Of a DNA stretch of 64,000 nt, positions 17,031 to 25,880 are shown in pieces. The stretch is from UBA8437 sp963582065 (GTDB lineage Bacteria > Planctomycetota > Planctomycetia > Planctomycetales > Planctomycetaceae). The translations under genes and the position numbers were made by a program. The notes beneath the pieces are model-generated. The model saw only the letters and a list, made by a program, of their open reading frames with translations. It was not told the origin of the DNA and did not search any database. The stretch is taken from positions 62,001-126,000 of the forward strand of contig CAUZRQ010000002.1 of the NCBI GenBank assembly GCA_963582065.1, in the 5' to 3' direction. Every line of letters begins with the position of its first letter. Position 1 is the first letter of the stretch.

Positions 17031-19112
17031 ATGGACGAATCTCCATTGCAGACCCAGGTGAGGTTTCTGCCCGGTGTGGGCCCGGTCCGCGCCGAGTGCC
17101 TGCAGCGGCTGGGGATCGAGACGGTCGAGGACCTGCTGTGGCACCTGCCCCGGGACCTGGTCGACTTGACCGAGGTGCGGGGGGTGGGGGACCTGGAGCC
17201 GGACCTCCTGCAGACGGTGCGGGGAGAAGTGGTCGAACTGGAGGATCGCAGGATCTCGGGCGGCCGGCGGATGGCGGCGGTGGTCATCGACAGCGGCGAC
17301 GGGTTCCTGAAGGCCACCTGGTTCAACCAGAGCTGGGTGTTGGGCAAGGTCCGTCACGGCGACGCGATCCTGTTCTCGGGCAAGCCCAAGCGGCGGGCGG
17401 GCCGCTGGGAGATGACTCACCCGCGGATCCAGGTCATCGACGTCGACGATCTCGAGGCTCACGGCGGACTGCTGCCCAAGTACCCGTTGACCGACGGCGT
17501 GACGATGGAGGTGATGCGGCGGATCACCCGTGAGGCGGCCGACCGGTTTATCGAGCACATCGGCGATCCGATACCTGGAGCGTGGCAACAGCGGTTCGGC
17601 GTCGTCGGCCTGCACGAGGCGTTGGCCGGTGTGCATCGTCCCGAATCGGTTGACGGCTACATCGCGGCACGTCGGCGGTTGATCTTCGACGACCTGCTCG
17701 AGTTCCTGCTCGGGCTGGCACTGCGCCGCCGTGCGTGGCGACAGGCGGGCCGGTCACCGAAGCTGCCGGTTTCGGCCAAGATCGATTCGCGAATCCGGCG
17801 TCGGTTTCCGTTCGAGTTGACAGCCGGGCAGGAGCGGGCGGTCGGGGAGATCGCCGCCGACCTGGACGACGACCACGCCATGCACCGGCTGTTGCAGGCC
17901 GATGTCGGGGCGGGCAAGACCGCGGTGGCCGTTTACGCGATGCTGGTGGCCATCGCCGGTGAACACCAGGCGGTGCTGATGGCTCCGACCGAACTGCTGG
18001 CCAGGCAGCATTGGCAGACGATCGAGGGATTGCTGGAGGGCAGCCGCGTGGAGCGGGTGCTTTTGACCGGGCAGCTGTCGGCCGCCGCCCGTCGCGAAAC
18101 GCTCGAACGGATCGCCGCCGGCGAGGTCCAGCTGGTCGTGGGCACCCACGCGGTGATCCAGCAGGATGTCGAGTTCGCTTCCCTGGGGCTGGCGGTGATC
18201 GACGAGCAGCACAAGTTCGGGGTGATCCAGAGATCGCGGTTCACCGACGAGCAACAGGACGTTTGCCCGCACGTATTGGTGATGACCGCCACCCCGATTC
18301 CACGCAGCCTGTGCCTGACCCAGTTCGGCGACCTCGATGTCACAACCATCGACGACCTGCCCCCCGGACGCCAACCGGTGGTCACCAGCTTGGTGTGGGA
18401 CGAGGCGACCCGCGAGAAGGCGTGGGAGTTTGTCCGCGAGCAGGTCACCGCGGGGCGGCAGGCGTTCGTGGTCTGCCCGCGGATCGATGCGGGCGAGGAG
18501 ACCGGCGAGGGGATGGGTGTCGAGCAGACTTGGCAGAGGCTCCGCGAGAACGAACTCGCGGGGCTTTCGGTCGGGCTGGTCCACGGCCGGCTGGACATCG
18601 ACGAGAAGACCGCCGCGATGCAGGACTTCCGCGACGGGCGGACCCGCGTGCTGGTGGCGACCACGGTGGTCGAGGTCGGTGTCGACGTGCCCAACGCGAC
18701 GTTGATGGTCGTTCACCAGGCCGAACGTTTCGGATTGAGCCAATTGCACCAGTTGCGGGGTCGGATCGGCCGGGGAGCCTACCAGGGGTACTGTTTCCTG
18801 ATGGCCGGTCGCCAGGACGAGTCGGCCGCCGCACGCCTGGAGGTGCTCGACCAGCACGCCGATGGATTCTCGGTCGCCGAGGCCGATTTTCTGCTGCGTG
18901 GTCCCGGTGATGTGCTGGGCGTGCGGCAGCACGGTGAGTTGCCGCTGCGGGTGGCCGACCTGGTCACCGACCGCGAACTGCTCGAGGAGACGCGTGCGAT
19001 CGCGTTCGACCTGGTGCGGAACGGCGAAATCGACGGCGAGGAAGCGGGGCCGCTGCGGCGAAGAGTGCTGCAGCGGTTCGGGGAGTTGATGGAGTTGCCG
19101 CAGACCGGATGA
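17031..19112 (+). CDS. recG: ATP-dependent DNA helicase RecG
   Basis: Branch-migration helicase for stalled forks, Holliday junctions and R-loops. The 693 aa protein starts with the wedge/OB region (QTQVRFLPGVGPVRAECLQ), then the helicase core: Walker A ADVGAGKTAVAVYAM, the DEQH box VIDEQHKFGV, TATPIPRS, and the C-terminal motifs VATTVVEVGVDVPNAT and QLRGRIGRGAYQGYC, ending with the RecG-specific DFLLRGPGDVLGVRQHG. Length is normal. It follows rnhA by 76 bp and precedes the transporter by 47 bp. Confidence 0.96.
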   Translation: MDESPLQTQVRFLPGVGPVRAECLQRLGIETVEDLLWHLPRDLVDLTEVRGVGDLEPDLLQTVRGEVVELEDRRISGGRRMAAVVIDSGDGFLKATWFNQSWVLGKVRHGDAILFSGKPKRRAGRWEMTHPRIQVIDVDDLEAHGGLLPKYPLTDGVTMEVMRRITREAADRFIEHIGDPIPGAWQQRFGVVGLHEALAGVHRPESVDGYIAARRRLIFDDLLEFLLGLALRRRAWRQAGRSPKLPVSAKIDSRIRRRFPFELTAGQERAVGEIAADLDDDHAMHRLLQADVGAGKTAVAVYAMLVAIAGEHQAVLMAPTELLARQHWQTIEGLLEGSRVERVLLTGQLSAAARRETLERIAAGEVQLVVGTHAVIQQDVEFASLGLAVIDEQHKFGVIQRSRFTDEQQDVCPHVLVMTATPIPRSLCLTQFGDLDVTTIDDLPPGRQPVVTSLVWDEATREKAWEFVREQVTAGRQAFVVCPRIDAGEETGEGMGVEQTWQRLRENELAGLSVGLVHGRLDIDEKTAAMQDFRDGRTRVLVATTVVEVGVDVPNATLMVVHQAERFGLSQLHQLRGRIGRGAYQGYCFLMAGRQDESAAARLEVLDQHADGFSVAEADFLLRGPGDVLGVRQHGELPLRVADLVTDRELLEETRAIAFDLVRNGEIDGEEAGPLRRRVLQRFGELMELPQTG

Positions 19113-19159
19113 GGTGAGACGATGGCCGCTTCCCCGGATGGAAGTGGGAGACAACGCTG

Positions 19160-20758
19160 ATGTCAGACGAAATCACCCCGGCCGATGGCCAGGCCCCGGC
19201 GTTGCCCGAGGCTGGTGACGACTCGGTCGTCCCCGACGAGACGATCCGTTGCGGGACCCTGCCGCCGCTGAAGTGGCGGGATCTGCCCGAACCGATTTCG
19301 TGGAAGAAGATGGTCGGTCCCAGCATCATGCTGGCCGGGCTGGCCCTGGGCTCGGGCGAGTTCGTGCTCTGGCCCTACATCACCTACAAGGCCGGGTTCA
19401 TCTTCTTCTGGGCCTGCATTCTGGGCGTGTTCACCCAGTACTTCCTGAACATGGAGATCGAGCGGTGGACGCTGGCGACCGGCGAGAGTGCCATCACGGG
19501 GTTCTGCCGGATCAACAGGAACTGGGCCTGGGTGTTCCTGGTCTTGAACATCCTGCCGTGGGCCTGGCCGGGTTGGGCCACCGGCGCGGGCCAGATGTTC
19601 AGCTGGGCGGTCTTCGGAGCCGAGGAGGTGATCGATCCGAAGACGGGGGATGTCAGCTTCAAGGCGCAGTACGTGCCGCTGCTGGGGATTGCCGGGTTGT
19701 GGCTGGTGGGGATCGCGTTGACGGCCGGGCCGGTGGTCTACAACACCGTCGAGCGGATCCAGATCGTGCTGGTCGGGATGATCGTGGTGATCGTGATCGG
19801 CCTGGGGCTGGTCCTGATCCGTGGTGATGCCGTGATGGCAATGGTTTCGGGCATCGTCAGCGTCGGGCAGATACCGGACCTGGACGCGACCGGGCTGACG
19901 TTCATCAGCCTGCTGGGTGCCCTGGCGTTCGCCGGCGCGGGGGGATCGACCAACCTGGGCCAGAGCAACTTCATCAAGGACAAGGGTTATGGCATGGGCC
20001 AGTTCATCGGGCGGATCACCAGCCCGCTGACCGGCCAGGAGGAAGCGATCGCCGACACCGGATTCCTGTTCCCGGAAAGCCCCGAGAACCGGCGGCGTTG
20101 GCTCGGTTGGTGGAGGTCGGCCAACATCGAACACGTGCTGTCGTTCCTGGTCACCTGCGTGATCTGCCTGTGCCTGATGTCGCTGATGACCTATTCGGTC
20201 TTCTACGACACCGATGGAGACCTGAAGCCCGGAATGGACCGCTACGGCGACGGGCTGGATTTCGTCTGGGGCGAGGCGACGGTGATCGGTGAACGGGCCA
20301 CCGGGGGCGGCCTGCTGAAGATGGGGTTCCTGGTGATGGGCATCGCGGTGTTGCTGACGACCGAACTGGGTGTCCTGGATGCCACCGCCCGCATCTCGAC
20401 CGACATCGTCAAGATCAACTACCTCCGAGATAACGACAACTGGTCGCTCTCGAAGCTGTACTACCTGTTTCTCTGGGGCGAGATCCTGCTGGGCACGGTG
20501 ATCCTGCTGGTCGGTTTCGACAAGCCGCTGTTCCTGCTGGTCACTTCGGCGGCGATGAATGGGTTCGTGATGTTCGTCTACTCGATCCTGCTCCTGTATC
20601 TCAACCGACGGATCCTGCCGTCGCGGCTGAGGATGAACTGGGTCCGGATGTTGGCGATTGGCTGGGCGGTGCTGTTCTTCGGTTTCTTCAGCTACAAGGC
20701 CGTTGAATTGGAGGTGTGGCCGAAGCTGTTCGCGAAGTTCTTCGCTGCAGGAGCGTGA
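19160..20758 (+). CDS. Nramp-like transporter lacking the canonical metal motif
   Basis: Polytopic membrane protein of 532 aa with about eleven transmembrane segments, related to the Nramp family common in planctomycetes. The position of the Nramp TM1 metal motif (DPGN) reads GPSIMLAGLALGSGEFVLWP instead, so the usual Mn/Fe ligands Asp and Asn are absent. Other features include IERWTLATGESAITGF, a long cytoplasmic loop around FPESPENRRRWLGWW and the helix-rich C-terminus. The family link is by overall pattern; metal transport should not be assumed. It probably follows recG on the same transcript. Confidence 0.75.
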   Translation: MSDEITPADGQAPALPEAGDDSVVPDETIRCGTLPPLKWRDLPEPISWKKMVGPSIMLAGLALGSGEFVLWPYITYKAGFIFFWACILGVFTQYFLNMEIERWTLATGESAITGFCRINRNWAWVFLVLNILPWAWPGWATGAGQMFSWAVFGAEEVIDPKTGDVSFKAQYVPLLGIAGLWLVGIALTAGPVVYNTVERIQIVLVGMIVVIVIGLGLVLIRGDAVMAMVSGIVSVGQIPDLDATGLTFISLLGALAFAGAGGSTNLGQSNFIKDKGYGMGQFIGRITSPLTGQEEAIADTGFLFPESPENRRRWLGWWRSANIEHVLSFLVTCVICLCLMSLMTYSVFYDTDGDLKPGMDRYGDGLDFVWGEATVIGERATGGGLLKMGFLVMGIAVLLTTELGVLDATARISTDIVKINYLRDNDNWSLSKLYYLFLWGEILLGTVILLVGFDKPLFLLVTSAAMNGFVMFVYSILLLYLNRRILPSRLRMNWVRMLAIGWAVLFFGFFSYKAVELEVWPKLFAKFFAAGA

Positions 20759-20788
20759 ACCGCCGTGGTTCGCCCTGCCCGGGCCTCG

Positions 20789-21067
20789 CTACTGGATCAC
20801 GTCATCCAGGGCCGAGATGCTGATCACCTGGTCACGACGAACCAGCACCTTCTGCCGGTTGGCTCGTACGCCGTGCGTCCGTGTTTCGAGAACATACAAT
20901 TCGCGGGTGGTGCCTGCGTCTCGGAGGTCGTGGACGTCCGCGTTTTCGAGTACGAGATGGTGGGTGTCGAGTTCGGCCAGAGTGCCGGTGTAGACGTAGG
21001 GGGCCTCGACGTCGATCACGACCACCCGGCCCTTCAATTCCGACAGGGCTGCATCCGGGTCACTCAT
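20789..21067 (-). CDS. Small Sm-like beta-barrel protein, function unknown
   Basis: A 92 aa protein with alternating hydrophobic strands (GRVVVIDVEAPYVYTGTLAE, then HHLVLENADVHDL) that look like an Sm/Lsm-type barrel: two short strands, a turn with TGTL, and a C-terminal strand KVLVRRDQVISISAL. The segment resembles small planctomycete proteins of unknown role. An RNA-binding function is possible but not shown. It is 31 bp downstream of the enolase-superfamily gene on the same strand, so the two are probably co-transcribed. Confidence 0.65.
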   Translation of the reverse strand: MSDPDAALSELKGRVVVIDVEAPYVYTGTLAELDTHHLVLENADVHDLRDAGTTRELYVLETRTHGVRANRQKVLVRRDQVISISALDDVIQ

Positions 21068-21098
21068 GGGTATCTCCCCGTAGTCGAATGATCGATGA

Positions 21099-22220
21099 CT
21101 AACGCGACTCGCTGACCAGGTGGGCCTGGATGAAGTCCTCGTTGAGCGTCACGCCCAGTCCGGGGCCGTCGGGGACGGTGATCATTCCATCGTCGGCCTG
21201 GACCCGTTCCAGGGTCAGTTCGTTCCGCAGCGGTTCGTCCTCGACACAGTCCTCGAACAGGAACGCATCGCGGCAGGTCGAGAGCCAGTGGGCACTGGCG
21301 GCGACGGTGATCGGGCTGGTGTAGCAATGATTGCAGAGTCTCGCGCCGATCTCCTCGACCCGGTCCCGCACGTAGGCCGAATCGGTGAAGCCGTTTCTGG
21401 AGAGATCGACCTGGTAGACATCCAATGCGTGCCGATCGATCAGCGGCCGAAAGCTCTCGCGACCGCATTCCCCCTCGCCGGCGGCGATGGGCAGCGGTGA
21501 CCTGTCGCGGAGCCAGGCGTAGCCGTCGACGTCGGCCTGGTGCAGGGGTTCCTCGAGCCACTCGACGTCGAACTCGGAAAACGCCACCGCCCGTCTCAAC
21601 GCCGTGCGGGCGTCCCAGACGCAGCCGGCGTCGATCAACAGCGTCGCGTCACTGCCCAGTCCATCGCGGGCCCCGCGGACCAGGTCGATGTCGACCGCTT
21701 CGCTGGTCCCCATCGGTTCCCAGCCGAACTTCACCGCCGTGTATCCCGCCTCGACCCATCGTCGTCCAATTTCGGCGGTCTCGGTCCCGTCGGCCCCGAA
21801 CAGGATCGATGCGTAGGCCCGGATCTTATCGTGCTGCTTGCCGCCGAGCAGTTGGTGGATCGGGGCATTGTAGTGCTTGCCGGCCAGGTCCCAGAGTGCC
21901 ATGTCGACGGCGGCCATGGCGGCTACGGTGACGCTGGTGCGGCCGAAGTACATCGATCCGCGGTACATCCGGTTCCAGTTCCTCCGGATTGCCAGTGGAT
22001 CCTGGCCGACGAGCAGTTCGCGGAGCCCGCAGGCGATGTTGTGACTGAAGGGGGCGTCGATGACCGCCTGCACCACTTCCGGCGACGCATCGGCCTCGCC
22101 GAACCCCTCCAACCCCGTGTCACTGAGAACCCGCACCAGCGCCACGTCCTGGCAGCTGGCTGTCTTCTCGGTGACCGTTTCGACCCGTAACACCTGGCAT
22201 ACGACTTCTGTGATCTTCAT
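21099..22220 (-). CDS. Enolase-superfamily sugar-acid dehydratase/racemase-like enzyme
   Basis: Mandelate racemase/muconate lactonising type barrel of 373 aa. The start at ATG 22220 (MKITEVVCQVLRVETV) matches the family N-terminus; the upstream open frame overlaps the divergent DUF1501 gene. Metal ligands are visible as LLIDAGCVWD, WLEEPLHQAD and AAGEGECGRESF. The expected KxK base motif reads AVKFGWEPMG, so the second Lys is replaced by Gly, and NHCYTS probably supplies a His. Such variation occurs in dehydratases of acid sugars; the substrate is unknown. Only 64 bp separate it from the divergent DUF1501 gene. Confidence 0.82.
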   Translation of the reverse strand: MKITEVVCQVLRVETVTEKTASCQDVALVRVLSDTGLEGFGEADASPEVVQAVIDAPFSHNIACGLRELLVGQDPLAIRRNWNRMYRGSMYFGRTSVTVAAMAAVDMALWDLAGKHYNAPIHQLLGGKQHDKIRAYASILFGADGTETAEIGRRWVEAGYTAVKFGWEPMGTSEAVDIDLVRGARDGLGSDATLLIDAGCVWDARTALRRAVAFSEFDVEWLEEPLHQADVDGYAWLRDRSPLPIAAGEGECGRESFRPLIDRHALDVYQVDLSRNGFTDSAYVRDRVEEIGARLCNHCYTSPITVAASAHWLSTCRDAFLFEDCVEDEPLRNELTLERVQADDGMITVPDGPGLGVTLNEDFIQAHLVSESR

Positions 22221-22284
22221 GCGGAGTATGCTAGAGCATTCGGTGGACGGACTCCACTTTCCCCGCCACCGTCGAGGCGGCATA

Positions 22285-23727
22285 ATGGGACGAGTCATGA
22301 ACGAGTTGGACAGGATCTCTGTTGGTGGTCGATGGCCCCGCCGCGACGTTCTGCAGGCCGGTGCCCTGGGCGTCTCGGCTTCGGTGCTGGCCGGTCTCGG
22401 TCTCGATCCGGTTCATGCTGACGGTGACCTGCCCGGTCGGGCCAAGTCGGTGATCTACCTGTGGGTCGGTGGTGGGATGACCCACATCGATTCGTTCGAT
22501 CCGAAGCCCGAAGCTCCGGAAGAGATCCGCGGCGAGTTGACGTCGATCGCGACACGGTTGCCGGGAGTCCAGTTCTGCGAGACCTTGCCGCGTTTGGCCG
22601 GGGTGGCCGATCGCCTGGCTGTCGTTCGCAGTTTCTCTCATGACAGCAACGACCACCTGCTGAGCCAGGTCTACACGCTTTCGGGTCGCAAGGTGAACCG
22701 CAACCAGTTGTTCAGCGAACCCAACATCGGGGCCATTGTCTCGCACCTCTACGGTTCGCGGAACGGCTTGCCCGGATACATCGCTGTTCCCGGAATCACG
22801 CGTCCCGGTCCCCCCCCGCACAATCTGTTTGTCGGTGGCTGGCTGGGCAACCAGTACGCGCCGTTTTGCGTCGGCGGCCGTCCCGACCAGCCCGACTTCA
22901 CCGTTGGCAAGAAGTTGGACAATCCGCCGTCGGAGATCAGCGAGGACCTAAGTCCGCGTGAACTGGTCTATCCCAACGGTCTCAGTCGCGGCCGGCTCGG
23001 TCGCCGCGTGGGTCTCCTTGAGGGACTCAAGCGGGCGGCTCGTGAAGCCGAAACCGACCGCCGTTTGGCGGCGATCGAGGGCCACTACGGCAACGCGTTG
23101 AACATGCTGCTTTCGCCCAAGGTCCGCCAGGCGTTTGATTTCAGTGACGAGTCGGCGTCGTTGCGGGACGATTACGGCCGCACCAAGATCGGTGGCCGTT
23201 GCCTGCAGGCGCGGCGGTTGGTCGAGGCCGGGGCGAGGTTCGTGATGGTCGATTACGGCTACGATCCTGACTACGGCAACCTGTTTGATATCCACAATGC
23301 CCCCAGCCAGAATTTCCCGCACGTCTCGAAGATGGTCAAGCGGGGCTACAACGTGGTCGGTGTTGACCGTGCGTTCGCGGCGTTGATTCGCGATCTCGAA
23401 GGCCGCGGCCTGCTCGACGAGACGCTGGTGGTGTTCCTGACGGAGTTCGGCCGAACGCCCAAGATCAACAAGAACGGTGGCCGGGACCACTGGGGCGCCT
23501 GCGGCAGCATTTTCTTTGCCGGGGCGGGGATCGAGTCGGGCCAGGTGGTCGGCCGCAGCGACAAGCAGGCGGGATATCCCACCACCAGGCCCTATGGCCC
23601 GGCCGATATCGCCGCCACGATCTACCACTCGCTGGGGATCGACATCGAGGCCCGGGTCCGCGACCGAGAGAATCGCCCGGTGTCGGTGCTGGACCACGGC
23701 AGCCCGATCGAGGCGGTGCTGGCTTGA
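22285..23727 (+). CDS. DUF1501 protein, Tat-exported
   Basis: Planctomycete DUF1501 protein (alkaline-phosphatase/sulfatase-like fold) of about 480 aa. The N-terminal Tat-type signal is RWPRRDVLQAGALGVSAS. Family landmarks are LWVGGGMTHIDSFDPKP, RSFSHDSNDHLL, FLTEFGRTPKINKNGGRDHW and YGPADIAATIYHSLGI. ATG 22285 or 22297 could be used. These proteins usually sit beside DUF1549/DUF1553 cytochromes; this copy stands alone, divergent from an acid-sugar enzyme. Function is unknown. Confidence 0.88.
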   Translation: MGRVMNELDRISVGGRWPRRDVLQAGALGVSASVLAGLGLDPVHADGDLPGRAKSVIYLWVGGGMTHIDSFDPKPEAPEEIRGELTSIATRLPGVQFCETLPRLAGVADRLAVVRSFSHDSNDHLLSQVYTLSGRKVNRNQLFSEPNIGAIVSHLYGSRNGLPGYIAVPGITRPGPPPHNLFVGGWLGNQYAPFCVGGRPDQPDFTVGKKLDNPPSEISEDLSPRELVYPNGLSRGRLGRRVGLLEGLKRAAREAETDRRLAAIEGHYGNALNMLLSPKVRQAFDFSDESASLRDDYGRTKIGGRCLQARRLVEAGARFVMVDYGYDPDYGNLFDIHNAPSQNFPHVSKMVKRGYNVVGVDRAFAALIRDLEGRGLLDETLVVFLTEFGRTPKINKNGGRDHWGACGSIFFAGAGIESGQVVGRSDKQAGYPTTRPYGPADIAATIYHSLGIDIEARVRDRENRPVSVLDHGSPIEAVLA

Positions 23728-23778
23728 GCGGGGAGCGGGTGCGGTGCCGGACGCCGGCAGGGCCTGGGTTCGCCGTCG

Positions 23779-24732
23779 CTACTTGAACCGGACCGACAGA
23801 CCGACTCCGGCGAAGAAGTCGTCGGCCGCGCGGTTCAGCCCGTGTCCGGCCCGGATGTCGAACTGCACGTCGTCGCTCAGCAACAAGGTGAATCCACCGT
23901 TGAAGTAGTGTTCGACCTCGGCGGTGTCGGCCCCGTTGGGCAGAAAGGTGAACCATTCGGTGAACAACGCGATGTCGTCGGAGAGGCCGAGGTTGACGGC
24001 GACCGATTGAGCGATTTCGACGTACGCTTCGCCGGTTCCGTCGTCGAGCTGCCGATTGGCCTGGGTGCTGCCGGCCAACGAGATCTTGTCGTTGACCTCC
24101 CATGCGTAGAGCAGGTTGAATCCCGGCAGCGTTTCGTCGCTGGTGAACTCGTTGCTGCCGGTGGGGACCGTCGATTGCAGGATGACTGCCATTTCGGGAA
24201 AGTGACATTCCTGGGCGGTCAGTCCGATCTTCGCCCCGATGTAGAGATCCTCGGTGCCCCCGACGGTTCTCCAGCCCGACCCGTCGTCGGTGCTCCTGCT
24301 GGTCGGGAACAGGGCCAGTCGCAATTCGAGCCAATCGGCACCGATGCCCCAACGGATCAGGGGTTCTCCGGCCGAGTGTCCACGGACATCACCGGTTCCG
24401 TCGTTGTCCATCATGAACGTGTAACCGGCCTCCAGTTGCATCACTCCACGGCCGACGGTCGTGGAGGCTTCGGTGAAATCCGGTCGGTCGGTCTTCAGAG
24501 GAGCCCCCCGGTCGGGGCCACCCCCGTCACCGTCACCGTTTCGCCAACTCATCAGGGTGGCCGGGCCGTTGTCGTCATCGGGGAAGCCGAGATGGGTCTC
24601 CCTGACCGCTTCGGTCAGCAGGCTGGTCGGTTCGATCGACGTGCCATCCTCTTCGATCCAGACCAACTCGCCGGCGGTGACGATCGTTGTCGCCACCAGC
24701 AGCGTCATCAGCATCTTCAGTGCGGTTCTCAT
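23779..24732 (-). CDS. Outer-membrane beta-barrel transporter-like protein
   Basis: Protein of 317 aa with a signal peptide (LKMLMTLLVATTIVTAGE) and a C-terminal region of alternating strands ending in an aromatic-type residue (VGLSVRFK), typical of outer-membrane barrels. The segments TDRPDFTEASTTVGRGVMQL and the PTGSNEF region match the transporter family often labelled MetA-pathway of phenol degradation. The substrate is unknown. The start at ATG 24732 gives the signal peptide; the open frame beyond it is spurious. It is convergent with the DUF1501 gene, and its upstream region holds a small palindrome (24868-24884). Confidence 0.75.
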   Translation of the reverse strand: MRTALKMLMTLLVATTIVTAGELVWIEEDGTSIEPTSLLTEAVRETHLGFPDDDNGPATLMSWRNGDGDGGGPDRGAPLKTDRPDFTEASTTVGRGVMQLEAGYTFMMDNDGTGDVRGHSAGEPLIRWGIGADWLELRLALFPTSRSTDDGSGWRTVGGTEDLYIGAKIGLTAQECHFPEMAVILQSTVPTGSNEFTSDETLPGFNLLYAWEVNDKISLAGSTQANRQLDDGTGEAYVEIAQSVAVNLGLSDDIALFTEWFTFLPNGADTAEVEHYFNGGFTLLLSDDVQFDIRAGHGLNRAADDFFAGVGLSVRFK

Positions 24733-24867
24733 CGTACTGGTCGCTCCGTGACCATTGCCGTGGCTTGCTTGGCCGGGTGACGAGCAAGGCATCGGACGTG
24801 GCGAGGGTCTCGAGTCACTACATGCGGTGATCACCCCGTCGCGCAGCCAGCCCCTAAAGGGTCTAAT

Positions 24868-24884
24868 TCGTACAATCGGTACGA
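24868..24884. repeat. Perfect inverted repeat upstream of the outer-membrane protein gene
   Basis: TCGTAC, 5 bp, GTACGA lies about 135 bp upstream of the start at 24732, in the 237-bp gap between that gene and the FHA gene. A second small dyad, CCC-TAAA-GGG type, lies beside it at 24851-24861. The symmetry and size suit a dimeric regulator, but nothing identifies one. Confidence 0.35.
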
Positions 24885-24969
24885 TCCTCTCCACCGGAAT
24901 CGCCGGTTTCTCGGCGAACCGGGAAAACGGGGCGGCGTCGGCGGATGCCGGACCGGGCGGGACGATCCG

Positions 24970-25731
24970 TCAGCCGGTCAAATCGCGCAACTGGCTTGGT
25001 TCAGCGATCGAGCGGAGGTAGACGGCCAATTCCATCTCCAGCGCCAGCAATCTCTGCCAAGTCTCGACTGCCACCACCATCTCCTCCCCCACCGTCCGGT
25101 CCTCCGTTTCGACCGGTTCTCCCGGCAGACCATCGACGGCTTCCTCGACACTCGGCGGGTCGAGTTGTTTGAAGGCATCGGCGGGCGTGACCGACACGGC
25201 GGCGTGCAGAATTGAGCCGATGCGGTCGTGGATGAAGGAGACCATGTCCGAGAGTTGGGCCTGCTGGAGGGGCGTGAGTTGGCCCGGCAATTCGGGCGGT
25301 CCGCCGGGGAAGAACTCGATCAGTTCGAGATCGTCGTCGGCTTGGAGTGGAAGATCGAGCGTGGCACCGGTGGCGACGGCAGGGCTGGTGTCCTGCTGCC
25401 GGAGTGGACCCGCTGTCCCAAGGAATTCGGCGATCTTGGCCGGACTCCCGAAGATCAGCAGGCAGCGGCCGATGGCGATCTGGTCGCCGGGTCGCAGCAC
25501 CCGCAACTGGACCGGTCGTCCGTTGACGCGGGTGCCGTTGGTGCTGTCGAGATCGGTGAGGATGATGCGGTCACCGTCTTCCTGGATCTTCGAGTGGAAA
25601 CGGCTGACGCGTTCGTCGTTGAGCTGGATCGAATTGTCGTCCTCGCGACCGATTGTCACCGGGGTTTCCAGCGACTCGAACACCCGGCCCCGTTCAAGTC
25701 CCTCGAGGACCTGGATCGTGATTTCGGCCAT
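24970..25731 (-). CDS. FHA-domain protein
   Basis: Cytoplasmic phosphothreonine-binding protein of 253 aa. The N-terminal FHA domain (about residues 1-100) has the conserved set: TIGREDDNSIQLND (Gly-Arg), ERVSRFHSKI (Ser and His), and LDSTNGTRVNG (Asn-Gly). The remainder is acidic and predicted helical (QLSDMVSFIHDRIGSI and the C-terminal third), with no recognised domain. The start is ATG 25731 (MAEITIQVLEGLERGRV). One of three FHA proteins in the window; the nearest recognisable kinase is at 39.7 kb. It follows the hydrolase gene by 149 bp on the same strand. Confidence 0.85.
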   Translation of the reverse strand: MAEITIQVLEGLERGRVFESLETPVTIGREDDNSIQLNDERVSRFHSKIQEDGDRIILTDLDSTNGTRVNGRPVQLRVLRPGDQIAIGRCLLIFGSPAKIAEFLGTAGPLRQQDTSPAVATGATLDLPLQADDDLELIEFFPGGPPELPGQLTPLQQAQLSDMVSFIHDRIGSILHAAVSVTPADAFKQLDPPSVEEAVDGLPGEPVETEDRTVGEEMVVAVETWQRLLALEMELAVYLRSIAEPSQLRDLTG

Positions 25732-25880
25732 CGACCGTTCCTTCGTATGGCCCGCTCGGACAGAAGCGGGCCAACACCGACCCGTGTTCTCGTGCAATCG
25801 TCTGGCTGCACCGTATCACCGATTCGGCGGTATCGTCAAGAACCGCTGGTGAGGAAGCCAACCGGGATTGTGGTGGTCGA

